Assembly: GCA_900315095.1 (NCBI GenBank)
Contig: OMXS01000004.1
Coordinates: 1 to 64,000, forward strand
DNA from: an uncultured Prevotellaceae bacterium
GTDB taxonomy: Bacteria > Bacteroidota > Bacteroidia > Bacteroidales > Bacteroidaceae
DNA: 64,000 nt
Direction of reading: 5' to 3'
The position numbers were made by a program, and so were the translations under genes. Below the pieces are notes generated by a model. It saw nothing but the letters and a program-made list of their open reading frames with translations, did not search any database and was not told where the DNA came from. Below are positions 53,180-62,326 of the stretch, piece by piece (the first letter of the stretch is position 1; each line of letters opens with the position of its first letter).

Positions 53180-54697
53180 TCAATCTTTTAATCTCTCGAA
53201 AGCCTTGGGAAGATACTTTATAAGGTCGGAAGCCATCATGCTTTCCTCACCGAGTTCCTTTGCTGCGATGTCTCCTGCAAGTCCGTGCAGGTACATACCC
53301 AGTTTGCAGGCGTCGCCTTGGCTGTATCCTCTTGCCAACAGACCTGTTATAATGCCTGTGAGCACGTCGCCGCTTCCTGCCGTTGCCATACCTGCATTAC
53401 CTGTCTGGTTGAAGAAGACACTGCCGTTGGGCATGCATAATGCGGAGAAATGACCTTTCAGAATGATGTATGCCTCAAGGTGCTCGGCCATAGTGCGCGC
53501 CTTAGAAAGACGTTCATAACTGTCGGCGCATGGCGAGCCGTTCATTCTGTCGAACTCCTTTGGATGCGGTGTTAATATTATGCCTTTTGGCAGTTGCTGC
53601 ATCCATGCGCGGTGATTAGATATTATGTTCAGCGCGTCGGCATCTGCCACAACAGGACATGTGGCGCGCCTTACCTGTGAAATCATTGCTATGGCTGTGG
53701 TCTCCACCTGGCCTATTCCTGGTCCTATAGCCATTGCGTCAAAGTCTTCGGTGTCTATGGCTGTACCAATGTAAGTCTCCTCGTGGTCGAGGTTGACTAT
53801 TGCCTCGGGAACGGAGATTTGCACTATCTCGTTGTTCTTTCTTGGTGTATGCACCGTCACCTTGCCTGCTCCGGCCCTATAGCATGCTTTTGCTGCCATA
53901 ACAGCAGCGCCCGCCATGCCGAAACTTCCTGCCACAACGAGAGCGCTGCCCATAGTTCCTTTGTGGGCAAACGGGTCGCGCGTCATCAGCAGTGGCCGGA
54001 TGTCGTTCTCTTCGATGATGCTGTATTGCGCCTTTATCTTTTCCGTTCCTTCTGCGCTGAGACGAATGTCGAGCACTTTAAGTTTGCCGATGAACTGTTG
54101 GTTCTCGGGGAAAAGGAACGACAGTTTCTTCTGTTGCAGAGTCAGTGTGGTGTGCGCCTTGATGATGTTTGCACGTATGTTGTATGTGTTGTCCTCGGTC
54201 ATCAGTCCCGAGGGCATGTCTATGCTCACCACCTTTGCTGCCGACTGATTGATATATTTCACCAGAGATGCAAAACCGCCAGACAGAGGTTTGTTGAGTC
54301 CTGACCCGAAAAGTCCGTCGATGACAACGGTGTTGCTGTCAAGTTTCGGAGGGTCGAACTCCTGAGTCACTTCTGTGAACTGCTTCACACGTTTCGACTC
54401 GATGATTCTCTGCTTGTTGGTTGCACAGTCATCACTAAGTTTCTGATATATATTGAAGAGATAGACCGTTATCTGGTAGCCTTGTTCGGCAAGCAGGCGC
54501 GACACGGCGAGCGCATCGCCGCCGTTGTTTCCTGGTCCGGCAAATGTCACCATAGGCGTCTCTACCGTCCACATGTCGCTTATTGCACGCGCCAATGTCT
54601 TAGCAGCACGTTCCATGAGGTCGATGCTTCTTATTGGTTCGTGCTCTATAGTATATTGGTCGAGCTCGTGTATCTGATTGCTTGTGAAAATCTTCAT
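53180..54697 (-). CDS. nnr: Bifunctional NAD(P)H-hydrate repair enzyme
   Basis: 505 residues from the ATG at 54695-54697 (complement; MKIFTSNQIHELDQYTIEHE). N-terminal YjeF epimerase domain (1 to about 215) with TFAGPGNNGGDALAVSRLL and IDMPSGLMTED. C-terminal ribokinase-like dehydratase (about 230-505) with HKGTMGSALVVAGSFGMAGA, LTPHPKEFDRM and NAGMATAGSGDVLTGIITGL. Repairs damaged NADH and NADPH hydrates in the cytoplasm. Its stop lies 27 nt before the next gene's start, so it probably heads the operon. Confidence 0.96.
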   Translation of the reverse strand: MKIFTSNQIHELDQYTIEHEPIRSIDLMERAAKTLARAISDMWTVETPMVTFAGPGNNGGDALAVSRLLAEQGYQITVYLFNIYQKLSDDCATNKQRIIESKRVKQFTEVTQEFDPPKLDSNTVVIDGLFGSGLNKPLSGGFASLVKYINQSAAKVVSIDMPSGLMTEDNTYNIRANIIKAHTTLTLQQKKLSFLFPENQQFIGKLKVLDIRLSAEGTEKIKAQYSIIEENDIRPLLMTRDPFAHKGTMGSALVVAGSFGMAGAAVMAAKACYRAGAGKVTVHTPRKNNEIVQISVPEAIVNLDHEETYIGTAIDTEDFDAMAIGPGIGQVETTAIAMISQVRRATCPVVADADALNIISNHRAWMQQLPKGIILTPHPKEFDRMNGSPCADSYERLSKARTMAEHLEAYIILKGHFSALCMPNGSVFFNQTGNAGMATAGSGDVLTGIITGLLARGYSQGDACKLGMYLHGLAGDIAAKELGEESMMASDLIKYLPKAFERLKD

Positions 54698-54797
54698 GAC
54701 GATGCAAAAATACAAAAAAATGATTATAGATAATAAAAGTTTTGAGATAATTTTATGTTTTTCTTCTTCAAACCTCTATTTTTATCGATTATTTTAG

Positions 54798-54805
54798 TAA
54801 TTTTG
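54798..54805 (+). promoter_or_regulatory. -7 box of the hpt gene
   Basis: TAATTTTG followed by TACC, 22 nt before the ATG. No clear -33 element. It probably drives hpt and adk. Confidence 0.55.
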
Positions 54806-54827
54806 TACCAAAATAAAGAGAAAAGCT

Positions 54828-55364
54828 ATGGCAGTGGTTAAAATTTTAGACAAAACATTCAAGACTTCAATTCCTGAAGCAGAGATTAAGAAACACGTTA
54901 AGGAAGTTGCCGACCGCATCAATCACGATATGGAAGGCAAGAATCCGCTCTTGCTTGCTGTGCTCAACGGCTCGTTTATCTTCGCTGCCGACCTGATGCG
55001 CATGATTACCATCCCCTGCGAGATTTCATTCGTGAAACTGGCTTCTTACGAAGGAACCACTTCAACGGGAAAAATCACAGAGGTAATAGGCATCAACGAA
55101 GACCTTACCGACAGGACGGTAATCATCGTTGAGGACATTGTTGACACAGGACTCACAATGAAGCGAATGGTGGAAACGCTCGGAACGCGCAACCCTGCGT
55201 CGATACACATCTGCACATTGCTCGTGAAACCAGATAAGCTGAAGGTAGATCTCAACATCGAGTATGCTGCAATGAGCATACCGAACGACTTTATTGTAGG
55301 TTATGGTCTTGACTACGACCAGCAAGGTCGCAACCTCCCCGACATCTATACCGTGGTGGATTAG
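54828..55364 (+). CDS. hpt: Hypoxanthine phosphoribosyltransferase
   Basis: 178 residues. Purine salvage: joins hypoxanthine or guanine to PRPP. PRPP-binding motif VIIVEDIVDTGLT (about 98-110), flexible loop SYEGTTSTGK, and C-terminal FIVGYGLDYDQQGRNLPDIY. Sits in the usual Bacteroidales order hpt-adk-obgE-pgeF, a purine-nucleotide cluster. Confidence 0.97.
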   Translation: MAVVKILDKTFKTSIPEAEIKKHVKEVADRINHDMEGKNPLLLAVLNGSFIFAADLMRMITIPCEISFVKLASYEGTTSTGKITEVIGINEDLTDRTVIIVEDIVDTGLTMKRMVETLGTRNPASIHICTLLVKPDKLKVDLNIEYAAMSIPNDFIVGYGLDYDQQGRNLPDIYTVVD

Positions 55365-55399
55365 ACATCAAAAGAAAACACATTAAAATATTAAGAACG

Positions 55400-55972
55400 A
55401 TGAAGAATATAGTTATTTTCGGTGCGCCAGGTTCAGGAAAGGGCACACAGAGTGAGTTGATTATAGAGAAGTACGGGCTGGGACATATCTCCACCGGCGA
55501 CGTTCTCCGTGCTGAAATCAAGAACGAGACCGAACTGGGAAAGACGGCGAAAGCTTACATCGACAAGGGACAGCTAATCCCCGACGACCTCATGGTAAGC
55601 ATCCTCGCAAGTGTCTATGACAGTTTTGGCAAAGAGCACAAGGGAGTGATTTTCGATGGCTTCCCACGTACTATACCGCAGGCAGAGGCGCTGAAGGCGA
55701 TGCTTGCTGAGCGCGGTCATAGTGTGGCTGCGATGATAGAACTCGATGTTCCCGAGGACGAGTTGATGACACGTCTCATCAAGCGTGGTAAGGAGAGCGG
55801 ACGCTCTGACGACAATGCGGAGACTATCAAGAAACGCCTCGACGTTTACCACAACCAGACGAGCCCGCTGATAGAGTGGTACAAGAAAGAGGGTATCCAC
55901 AACCATATCGATGGTTTGGGCTCTCTCGACCGCATCTTTGGCGACATTGCGAAGGTAATTGATAATATTTGA
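55400..55972 (+). CDS. adk: Adenylate kinase
   Basis: 190 residues, the short form without the zinc-binding LID insert. P-loop FGAPGSGKGTQSELI, NMP-binding GHISTGDVLRAEI, and FDGFPRTIPQAEAL. Interconverts ATP, AMP and ADP. 35 nt after hpt. Confidence 0.98.
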   Translation: MKNIVIFGAPGSGKGTQSELIIEKYGLGHISTGDVLRAEIKNETELGKTAKAYIDKGQLIPDDLMVSILASVYDSFGKEHKGVIFDGFPRTIPQAEALKAMLAERGHSVAAMIELDVPEDELMTRLIKRGKESGRSDDNAETIKKRLDVYHNQTSPLIEWYKKEGIHNHIDGLGSLDRIFGDIAKVIDNI

Positions 55973-55987
55973 CTTTGACTTTCCAGA

Positions 55988-56105
55988 GGAGTTAGAAGGA
56001 AATAAAAGAAGATGGCTGCCTTTGAGCGGCAAGAGATAAAAGACAACAGCAACCCGTGTGATGTCCTCTGTCTCCTTATTTCTTCCTCTATCTCCTTTTA
56101 ACTCC
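55988..56105 (+). repeat. Long imperfect inverted repeat between adk and obgE
   Basis: 25-nt arms (55988-56012, starting GGAGTTAGAAGGAAATAAAA, and 56081-56105) pair with four weak or mismatched positions; the loop of 68 nt contains a small GC-rich hairpin. It nearly fills the 150-nt gap and is followed by only a short T-poor stretch, so it is more likely an RNA processing or attenuation element than a simple terminator. Confidence 0.65.
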
Positions 56106-56122
56106 ATTATTTAAAATGTAAA

Positions 56123-57283
56123 ATGGCAGAATCTAACTTCGTTGACTATGTGAAGATATATTGCCGCTCAGGAAAGGGCGGCAAGGGAAGCATGCACCTG
56201 AAGCATGTGAAATACAACTATAACGGCGGTCCTGACGGCGGCGACGGCGGCAATGGCGGCAGCGTGATACTGCGCGGCAACCATAACTACTGGACGTTGC
56301 TGCACCTGAAGTTCCAGCGCCACGTCTATGCAGAGCATGGAGGCAACGGCGGAAAGGACAAGTGCCACGGCACCAACGGCAAGGACGAGTATATCGACGT
56401 GCCGTGCGGAACAGTTGTATATGATGCTGAAACGGGTAAATATGTGTGCGACATCACATATGACGGACAAGAGATTGTGCTGCTGAAAGGCGGTCGTGGT
56501 GGACTCGGAAATTTCCAGTTCCGCACCGCAACAAACCAGGCGCCGCGCTTCGCTCAGCCAGGTGAGCCGATGCAGGAGATGACCGTGATTCTCGAACTCA
56601 AGTTGCTGGCCGACGTAGGTCTCGTGGGATTCCCCAATGCAGGCAAATCAACGCTGCTCTCGTCATTGTCCTCAGCGCGCCCTAAGATTGCTAATTATCC
56701 TTTCACAACGCTCGAGCCGTCGCTCGGCATTGTGGCCTATCGCGACCAGAAGTCGTTCGTCATGGCCGACATCCCGGGAATCATCGAGGGAGCAAGCGAG
56801 GGTAAAGGCCTTGGCCTTCGCTTCCTGCGCCACATTGAGCGCAACTCGTTGCTCTTGTTTATGGTGCCTTGCGACTCCGATGATATCGTGAAGGACTATG
56901 GAGTGCTGCTCAACGAACTGCGAAAGTTCAATCCTGACATGCTCGACAAGCATCGTGTGCTTGCCATCACCAAGTGTGACATGATTGACGAGGAACTCTC
57001 GGAGATGCTGCGCGAAGAGATTTCGCGTCGTATAGACGAGCCTCTGCCTGTGGTGTTCATCTCTGCTGTGGCTCAGCAAGGACTTGATGAACTGAAAGAC
57101 ATCTTGTGGAACGAGCTGAACAGCGAGAGCAATAAACTGCAGAGCATCACCTCTGAGGACGTAATTGTCCATCGTGACAAAGACATGTCGCATTTCTCTC
57201 AGGAACTGCTTGCCGAGGGTGAGGACGAGGAAATAGAGTTCATCGACGAAGACGAGATTGAGGATGTTGACGAAGAACTATGA
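56123..57283 (+). CDS. obgE: GTPase ObgE
   Basis: 386 residues. Glycine-rich OBG domain ([20 protein letters not shown], about 32-51, and [20 protein letters not shown]), then the GTPase domain with G1 [14 protein letters not shown] (about 168-181), G2 [12 protein letters not shown]3 DIPGIIEGA and G4 TKCD. A 55-residue acidic tail ends in [19 protein letters not shown]. Involved in 50S maturation and stringent response. Its end overlaps pgeF. Confidence 0.97.
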   Translation: MAESNFVDYVKIYCRSGKGGKGSMHLKHVKYNYNGGPDGGDGGNGGSVILRGNHNYWTLLHLKFQRHVYAEHGGNGGKDKCHGTNGKDEYIDVPCGTVVYDAETGKYVCDITYDGQEIVLLKGGRGGLGNFQFRTATNQAPRFAQPGEPMQEMTVILELKLLADVGLVGFPNAGKSTLLSSLSSARPKIANYPFTTLEPSLGIVAYRDQKSFVMADIPGIIEGASEGKGLGLRFLRHIERNSLLLFMVPCDSDDIVKDYGVLLNELRKFNPDMLDKHRVLAITKCDMIDEELSEMLREEISRRIDEPLPVVFISAVAQQGLDELKDILWNELNSESNKLQSITSEDVIVHRDKDMSHFSQELLAEGEDEEIEFIDEDEIEDVDEEL

Positions 57284-58076
57284 CCTGGGCAACCGTGTCA
57301 CCGCCTTCTCCACCACGCGAGAGGGCGGAGTGAGCACAGGCAACTATGCCTCGTTCAACATAAATCATTATTGTGGCGACTCGGAGGAGCATATCACGCG
57401 CAACCTTGAAATACTTTCCGAGCGCCTGGACATACCGACAGAAAACTTCATCTATCCTCACCAGACACACAGCAAGGTGGTGAGGGGCATCACGCAAGAG
57501 TTCTTTTCGCTTTCCAAAGCAGAGCAAAAGGAATATATCGAGGGCGTTGATGCCTTGACTACTGACATTACCGGCATTTGCATCGGCGTTTCCACAGCCG
57601 ACTGCATACCCGTTCTTGTTTACGACCCCGAACACCATTGTGCCGCCGCAATACATGCAGGATGGCGCGGAACGGTGCAACGCATAGTGGAAGAGGCGGT
57701 GAAGGCGATGGCCGAGAGTTACTGCTCGCGCCCCGAGTCGCTGCGTGCTGCTATCGGGCCAGGCATCTCTTTGCAGTCTTTCGAGGTAGGTGATGAGGTG
57801 TACACGGCATTCCTTGATGCGCAGTTCCCGATGGATAAGATAGCCCGTCGTTTCCCTTTGATGAACGGTTCGGCATCAAATGGTGACTCTCAACAAGAGA
57901 AATGGCATATTGACCTGCCCGAGTGCAACCGTCTGCAACTGCTTTCCTGTGGTGTCCCTGCCGCAAATATCCAGCTCTCAGGCATCTGTACGTACACCGA
58001 CTCCGTACATTTCTTTTCCGCAAGAAAACTCGGCGTGGCGTCAGGGCGCATCTTCACAGCCATCGTTTTACGGTAA
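57264..58076 (+). CDS. pgeF: Peptidoglycan editing factor PgeF (laccase-domain protein)
   Basis: 270 residues from ATG 57264, overlapping the obgE end by 20 nt in another frame (a TTG six bases earlier is possible). Conserved metal/active-site pieces: [59 protein letters not shown]. Family members correct wrongly built UDP-MurNAc-peptides or act as multicopper-like purine enzymes. Translational coupling to obgE is likely. Confidence 0.94.
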   Translation: MLTKNYDLGNRVTAFSTTREGGVSTGNYASFNINHYCGDSEEHITRNLEILSERLDIPTENFIYPHQTHSKVVRGITQEFFSLSKAEQKEYIEGVDALTTDITGICIGVSTADCIPVLVYDPEHHCAAAIHAGWRGTVQRIVEEAVKAMAESYCSRPESLRAAIGPGISLQSFEVGDEVYTAFLDAQFPMDKIARRFPLMNGSASNGDSQQEKWHIDLPECNRLQLLSCGVPAANIQLSGICTYTDSVHFFSARKLGVASGRIFTAIVLR

Positions 58077-58108
58077 ACGGCGTTGCGATTAGCGCTCAAT
58101 CGCATTGT

Positions 58109-58217
58109 CATTGATGCCCTTTCGCACCCTCGTTGATATATCTTTCGCATCCTCATTGATATACCTTTCGCCCCTTCATTAAGCACCTTTCGCAACGCCA
58201 TTGATGCCTTATGGCAC
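58109..58217. repeat. Degenerate 22-23-bp tandem array
   Basis: Five units starting at 58109, 58131, 58154, 58177 and 58199, of the form CATTGATATACCTTTCGC plus a few bases. The last unit is diverged. It begins 32 nt after the pgeF stop codon and lies in a 288-nt gap without genes. Confidence 0.85.
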
Positions 58218-58295
58218 AGTCACTCATAATGAATGGCATTTTACCTCTTGTTCACCCATCCCATAAATTGTATGTCAAAAATATTGAAATAGTTG

Positions 58296-58326
58296 TTGGT
58301 GGTATGCTTATTTTTTCCTATCTTTG
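58296..58326 (+). promoter_or_regulatory. Promoter of the unknown membrane protein gene
   Basis: TTG 58296-58298 (in GTTGTTGG) and TATCTTTG 58319-58326 followed by C, spacer 20 nt; 38 nt before the start codon. Confidence 0.7.
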
Positions 58327-58364
58327 CAATAAATATATTGTCCACCTTATTAATAACTACGGAA

Positions 58365-59465
58365 ATGAAGAATTTAAAGGGACATCATCGCTTGGCATTT
58401 GCCGTTTTAATGTTGGCTATTATGCTGTTTTTGCCGCAATACGCTGTTGCGGAGCGTAGCGCGGTTAGTAACGCCTTGCCTGAGAATGACAGCGAACTGC
58501 TGGCACAGGTGTTTGATGACGACAATTCATCGACATCAGAAACCACATCGTTTAACGACGAGAAGACTGATTATGACTGGGATTCCGACGAACAATCCTC
58601 GTCACCTCTCAAGACAATAATGTCGGTAGTGTGTGGCATCTTGGCATTTCTGGCGATAGTCGTCGGTATAATTCTTATTATAGTACTGATTGCAAGAAAG
58701 AGTGGAAGCGGCTCTTCTGCGCCCCTGTTCTTGGGTTGCGGATGCTGCACCATTGTCTTCTTCGCGGCTGTGGTGGCATTGCTCTTCCTCTTGTTGTTTA
58801 ACAATAGCGGCTCTGGCGATGATGAAGAGTGGTACAAGCCTACAGATGAATGGGTGGAGAGTGGAAATCGTGACAACTCAAAGACTTCAGTTGACGGGGA
58901 AGTTGCCACCGATGAATACCGCGACCCTAATGATCCAGATTATACTCCTGCCCGCTATGCCATCAACGCAGCCGAGGAAGGCGGCAAGTGGAACACGTTG
59001 GAGTCGGGAGAGACTGTATATGAGTATACTGTGAGTGGCGAGTATGCGCGCAGCGTGTGGGTAAACGACGGCGGAACATTATACTATGTTGATGCCAGCG
59101 GTTGCAGAATGCGCAACAACTACGCCCACGACGGCTTCTATGCAGGCAATGACGGACAATGGGACAAGAGCAAGAAACCAATCGTCGATAATGCTATGTT
59201 CTCAGAAAGACCATATGGTGACGGTTCTGTGACTTGGGTTTTCAATATGGATGTGGCACAGAATGGCACCATTAGTGGTACAGCAACACAGAAATATAGC
59301 TTCGGCACAGTCAATACTTACCGGGTGACAAGCTTCGGACATAGCGCATATCGTCTCATTTACACCAAGGACGAGTCGATGCAGGCACATGTGGTGGTGC
59401 TTAACGGCGGCAGTCGTATTGCTATCTCTTGTGCAGGGTCCACCGACACCTATGATTTGCAATAG
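58365..59465 (+). CDS. Membrane protein with signal peptide, function unknown
   Basis: 366 residues from ATG 58365 (MKNLKGHHRLAFAVLMLAIM). The first hydrophobic segment ends AVAERS, a likely signal peptide. Residues about 35-80 are Ser/Asp/Glu-rich, then two hydrophobic helices at about 86-110 (VVCGILAFLAIVVGIILIIV) and 120-143 (CCTIVFFAAVVALLFLLLF) with Gly/Cys between them. The C-terminal 200 residues are hydrophilic with many aromatic strands (YEYTVSGEYARSVWVNDGGT, DGSVTWVFNMDVAQNGTISG) and look like an extracytoplasmic beta domain. No family recognised. Confidence 0.75.
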   Translation: MKNLKGHHRLAFAVLMLAIMLFLPQYAVAERSAVSNALPENDSELLAQVFDDDNSSTSETTSFNDEKTDYDWDSDEQSSSPLKTIMSVVCGILAFLAIVVGIILIIVLIARKSGSGSSAPLFLGCGCCTIVFFAAVVALLFLLLFNNSGSGDDEEWYKPTDEWVESGNRDNSKTSVDGEVATDEYRDPNDPDYTPARYAINAAEEGGKWNTLESGETVYEYTVSGEYARSVWVNDGGTLYYVDASGCRMRNNYAHDGFYAGNDGQWDKSKKPIVDNAMFSERPYGDGSVTWVFNMDVAQNGTISGTATQKYSFGTVNTYRVTSFGHSAYRLIYTKDESMQAHVVVLNGGSRIAISCAGSTDTYDLQ

Positions 59466-59773
59466 CAAGTAATGAAAATTCTGCCTCTTTTCTGCTAAAA
59501 TTGGCAGCCGAAATATATGAAACTATAGGCGAAAATTTCAATTTTTATTAGCGTGTTATGCAGTGTTTGCGTGCACAGAGTGCTAAATTATTTTGGAAAT
59601 TCGATAAATATTATCTTAAAAGATGTAAACACTTTGGCTTAAACCTTTGTCGGAGTGACATTGCGTAAAGTGCTGTTATATTGCACGAAAGACAAAAAAC
59701 GGAACCCTGAAAGCTGCTTTTTCACTATATCGAAAAAGATGTAAACATGCTTTGAGGGCTCCTTTTTTTTTTG
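59466..59773. other. AT-rich intergenic region, no gene
   Basis: Contains a direct repeat AAAAGATGTAAACA (near 59620 and 59735), a small hairpin CTTTTTC / GAAAAAG near 59717-59738, and a GGGCTCC followed by T10 just before the next promoter. No coding sequence seen. Confidence 0.5.
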
Positions 59774-59781
59774 TACCTTCG
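59751..59781 (+). promoter_or_regulatory. Promoter of the NlpC/P60 gene
   Basis: TTTG 59751-59754 and TACCTTCG 59774-59781 followed by C, spacer 19 nt, 41 nt before the ATG. The -7 box has C instead of T, as upstream of the AICAR transformylase gene. Confidence 0.65.
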
Positions 59782-59822
59782 CACTCGTAATTTTTTGAGA
59801 AAGTATAAAATACCTAATCTGT

Positions 59823-60398
59823 ATGAAGAAATTAGTTGCACTGACCGCTTTGTTTATTTTGTTCTCGTCGCTCACTCCAGCATTGGCAGGAAAGAAGAAG
59901 CACAGAACAAGAGCAAAGGCTCAGCCTAGACAGGAACAACGCGTAGATGAAATTGACAATTACGACTTCCTCTATCTTGATGAGGGAGTTGACTATGGTT
60001 ATAACAACAACTCAATGGTGAACAATATCCTTGACGAGGCTTTCGCCCACATGGGTGCCCGCTACAGTCACGGAAGTGCCGGACCGTATGTGTTCGACTG
60101 CTCAGGTTTCACCAGTTATGTATTCGGCAAGATGGGCATTTCGCTCAGCCGTTCTTCTCGCCAGCAGTCAACTCAGGGCTATCGCATTAGCAATAGCGAC
60201 CTGCAGAGTGGCGACCTCGTGTTCTTCACCAGCCCACGCAGCGGTGGTAACGTAGGACATGTAGGTATCGTCGTTGACGTTGACCCTGCTACAGGAAGTT
60301 TCAACTTCATCCACGCATCTCTGCGTGGCGTGAAGGTAAGCAACTCCCGCGAGAGTTATTACGCACGTCGTTATCTCTTTGCTAAGAGAGTGATGTAA
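59823..60398 (+). CDS. Secreted NlpC/P60 cell-wall endopeptidase
   Basis: 191 residues with signal peptide (MKKLVALTALFILFSSLTPA). A basic linker (KKKHRTRAKAQPRQEQR) leads to the NlpC/P60 domain at about 70-191: nucleophile Cys in VFDCSGFTSYVFGKMG, His in GGNVGHVGIVVDV and third residue His in FNFIHASLRG. Such enzymes cut stem peptides of peptidoglycan. Followed by a strong terminator. Confidence 0.95.
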   Translation: MKKLVALTALFILFSSLTPALAGKKKHRTRAKAQPRQEQRVDEIDNYDFLYLDEGVDYGYNNNSMVNNILDEAFAHMGARYSHGSAGPYVFDCSGFTSYVFGKMGISLSRSSRQQSTQGYRISNSDLQSGDLVFFTSPRSGGNVGHVGIVVDVDPATGSFNFIHASLRGVKVSNSRESYYARRYLFAKRVM

Positions 60399-60421
60399 TA
60401 TCAACTTTAAACGTTGAATGT

Positions 60422-60484
60422 TGAGCGTTGAGCGAAATTAGTTATTGCTTCGGCATTACTGTTCGCTCAACGCTCATTTTTTAT
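60422..60484 (+). terminator. Intrinsic terminator of the NlpC/P60 gene
   Basis: 15-bp perfect stem TGAGCGTTGAGCGAA (60422-60436) / TTCGCTCAACGCTCA (60462-60476) with a 25-nt loop and six T. The left arm is made of the same GTTGAGC microrepeat as the spacer before it. Confidence 0.9.
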
Positions 60485-60522
60485 TTTACTACTGAACTTC
60501 TTACTTCAAATCATATCCAAAA

Positions 60523-61626
60523 ATGAAATCCATATTTGTTACAATTCTGCTTGCAGGCATGTGCATGGCATGCAACTCAAAGAACAACGGCAATCAGGTG
60601 ACAGAACCTGTTGACCAGCAAGAGACAAATACTCGTGACAATGCGTCAGCAAGAAAACCCGACACGCTGACCATAGCTATGACAGGCGACATAATGATGG
60701 GCACCACGTTCCCTTCGCGTCAGCTGCCACCCAACAATGGTGCCAACCTTTTCGATGACACGAAGTCGATACTGAAACGTGCAGACCTCGCTGTGGGCAA
60801 CCTTGAAGGTACTCTCTGCGATGGTGGGACAAGCACCAAGGGCACAGGCCCGCATAGTTTTGCATTCCGCACACCCACAAGTTATGCGCCGCTGCTTACA
60901 GATGCTGGTTACGACTTCTTGAGTATGGCTAACAACCATGCAAATGACTTTGGTCAGACAGGCATCGAGTCGACAGAGCGTTGTCTTAACGAGCAGGGCA
61001 TCAAGTTCTCTGGCATTGCTGGCAGAACTCAATATGCTGTGGTTGAGCGCAATGGTGTGAAGTACGGCATCTGTGCTTTTGGACATAACCGTTACACCAT
61101 GAAGCATGCCGACCTCGGTCTTGTGAAGAGCATCATCGAACAGTTGAAGCAGAAATCGGATATAGTCATCGTCTCGTTCCACGGCGGAGCAGAGGGCAGG
61201 GACAAAAGACATCTGCCACAAGGCACCGAGACTTTCCTCGGCGAGAACCGCGGAGCGCTTCGCGACTTCGCTCATTTCTGCATCGACAACGGCGTTGATG
61301 TTGTCTATGGTCACGGTCCTCATGTTACCCGTTGCGTAGAGGTTTACAAGGGAAGGTTTATTGCTTACAGCCTCGGAAACTTCTGCACTCCTTACGGCAT
61401 GAGTCTCGGTGGAGTGCTCGGTCATGCCCCTGTGGTGGAGATAAAGATAGCGTCTGACGGCAAGTTCCTGTCAGGCAAGATTCATTCTTTCACTCAGCAG
61501 CGTGGTGTAGGTCCGCGCCGCGATGCCTCCAACAGCGTGGCACGCAATATGGCAGACCTCTCTCGTGCCGATGTGCCGCAGAGTCAAGCTACTGTTGATG
61601 GTGAAGGTAATATCAAGTTGAAGTAG
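60523..61626 (+). CDS. CapA-family (poly-gamma-glutamate capsule type) lipoprotein
   Basis: 367 residues, lipobox AGMCMAC. Calcineurin-like fold of CapA proteins: LTIAMTGDIMMGTTFPSRQL (about 49-68), ADLAVGNLEGTLCDGG, AGYDFLSMANNHANDFGQTG, VIVSFHGGAEGRDK, VDVVYGHGPHVTRCVEVYKG and IAYSLGNFC. In other bacteria CapA takes part in surface poly-gamma-glutamate synthesis or anchoring, but no capB/capC neighbours are present, so a general envelope phosphoesterase-like role is as likely. Confidence 0.9.
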   Translation: MKSIFVTILLAGMCMACNSKNNGNQVTEPVDQQETNTRDNASARKPDTLTIAMTGDIMMGTTFPSRQLPPNNGANLFDDTKSILKRADLAVGNLEGTLCDGGTSTKGTGPHSFAFRTPTSYAPLLTDAGYDFLSMANNHANDFGQTGIESTERCLNEQGIKFSGIAGRTQYAVVERNGVKYGICAFGHNRYTMKHADLGLVKSIIEQLKQKSDIVIVSFHGGAEGRDKRHLPQGTETFLGENRGALRDFAHFCIDNGVDVVYGHGPHVTRCVEVYKGRFIAYSLGNFCTPYGMSLGGVLGHAPVVEIKIASDGKFLSGKIHSFTQQRGVGPRRDASNSVARNMADLSRADVPQSQATVDGEGNIKLK

Positions 61627-61664
61627 AACATCACCGGACACCCATCACCCAACACCATATAAAA

Positions 61665-61695
61665 AAAGGCTTGCTCCTATGAGGAACAAGCCTTT
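61665..61695. terminator. Bidirectional terminator between capA-type gene and rplS
   Basis: 14-nt arms AAAGGCTTGCTCCT / AGGAACAAGCCTTT with one mismatch and a 3-nt loop; A-run upstream and T-rich downstream serve both strands. Confidence 0.85.
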
Positions 61696-61724
61696 CTTAT
61701 TTCTTCGAGTGCAGGGAGAAGCGA

Positions 61725-62093
61725 TTATTTCTCTGCAGCAACAACTGCTGAACGCTTCTCGGCAATACGTGCCTTCTTACCAGTGAGCTTGCGCAGGTAG
61801 TACAGCTTAGCGCGACGTACCTTACCAACCTTGTTCACCTCAATGCTCTCGATGTTAGGGCTCTCGATAGGGAAGATACGCTCAACACCTACAGTACCAG
61901 ACATCTTGCGAACGGTGAAACGCTTTTTCTCGCCGTGACCGCAAATCTTGATTACTACACCGCGATAAAGCTGGATACGCTCCTTTGAACCCTCGATGAT
62001 TTTGTAAGCAACGGTAACAGTATCTCCACTCTTAAATGAAGGGAAATTCTTGCCAGTTGCAAATGCTTCTTCAGCAACTTTTATTAAATCCAT
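61725..62093 (-). CDS. rplS: 50S ribosomal protein L19
   Basis: 122 residues from the ATG at 62091-62093 (complement; [20 protein letters not shown]), chosen over a longer in-frame opening because L19 starts this way. Contains [40 protein letters not shown] and [17 protein letters not shown]. Interface protein of the 50S subunit, here as a single-gene unit away from the main cluster. Confidence 0.98.
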   Translation of the reverse strand: MDLIKVAEEAFATGKNFPSFKSGDTVTVAYKIIEGSKERIQLYRGVVIKICGHGEKKRFTVRKMSGTVGVERIFPIESPNIESIEVNKVGKVRRAKLYYLRKLTGKKARIAEKRSAVVAAEK

Positions 62094-62183
62094 TGTTTCT
62101 TTTATGATTAGAATTTGTAATAGTTTCGCGCAACATAGCGAGGCAACTCTTCTTCCTGCCATAGGTTACGTCGAAAAAGCGGT

Positions 62184-62192
62184 GCAAAGGTA
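62184..62192 (-). promoter_or_regulatory. -7 box of rplS
   Basis: TACCTTTGC on the minus strand, 91 nt upstream of the rplS start. No clear -33 element. Confidence 0.6.
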
Positions 62193-62297
62193 ATACATTT
62201 TTCTGAATTACAGCACATTGGCACCCTCTTTTTTTCTATTAATTGCCTTTTTTTATACTTTTATTATTAAAAAGTCGTCACTTTCAAAGAAAAAAAC

Positions 62298-62305
62298 TAT
62301 CTTTG
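62298..62305 (+). promoter_or_regulatory. -7 box of the split 5'-nucleotidase operon
   Basis: TATCTTTG followed by CATTC, 21 nt before the ATG at 62327; back-to-back with the rplS promoter. Confidence 0.65.
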
Positions 62306-62326
62306 CATTCAGTTATTTTTACCATT

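Noticed and set aside
58109-58217. Possible CRISPR array
   Set aside because: Units are directly adjacent without spacers, degenerate, and there are no cas genes in the window.
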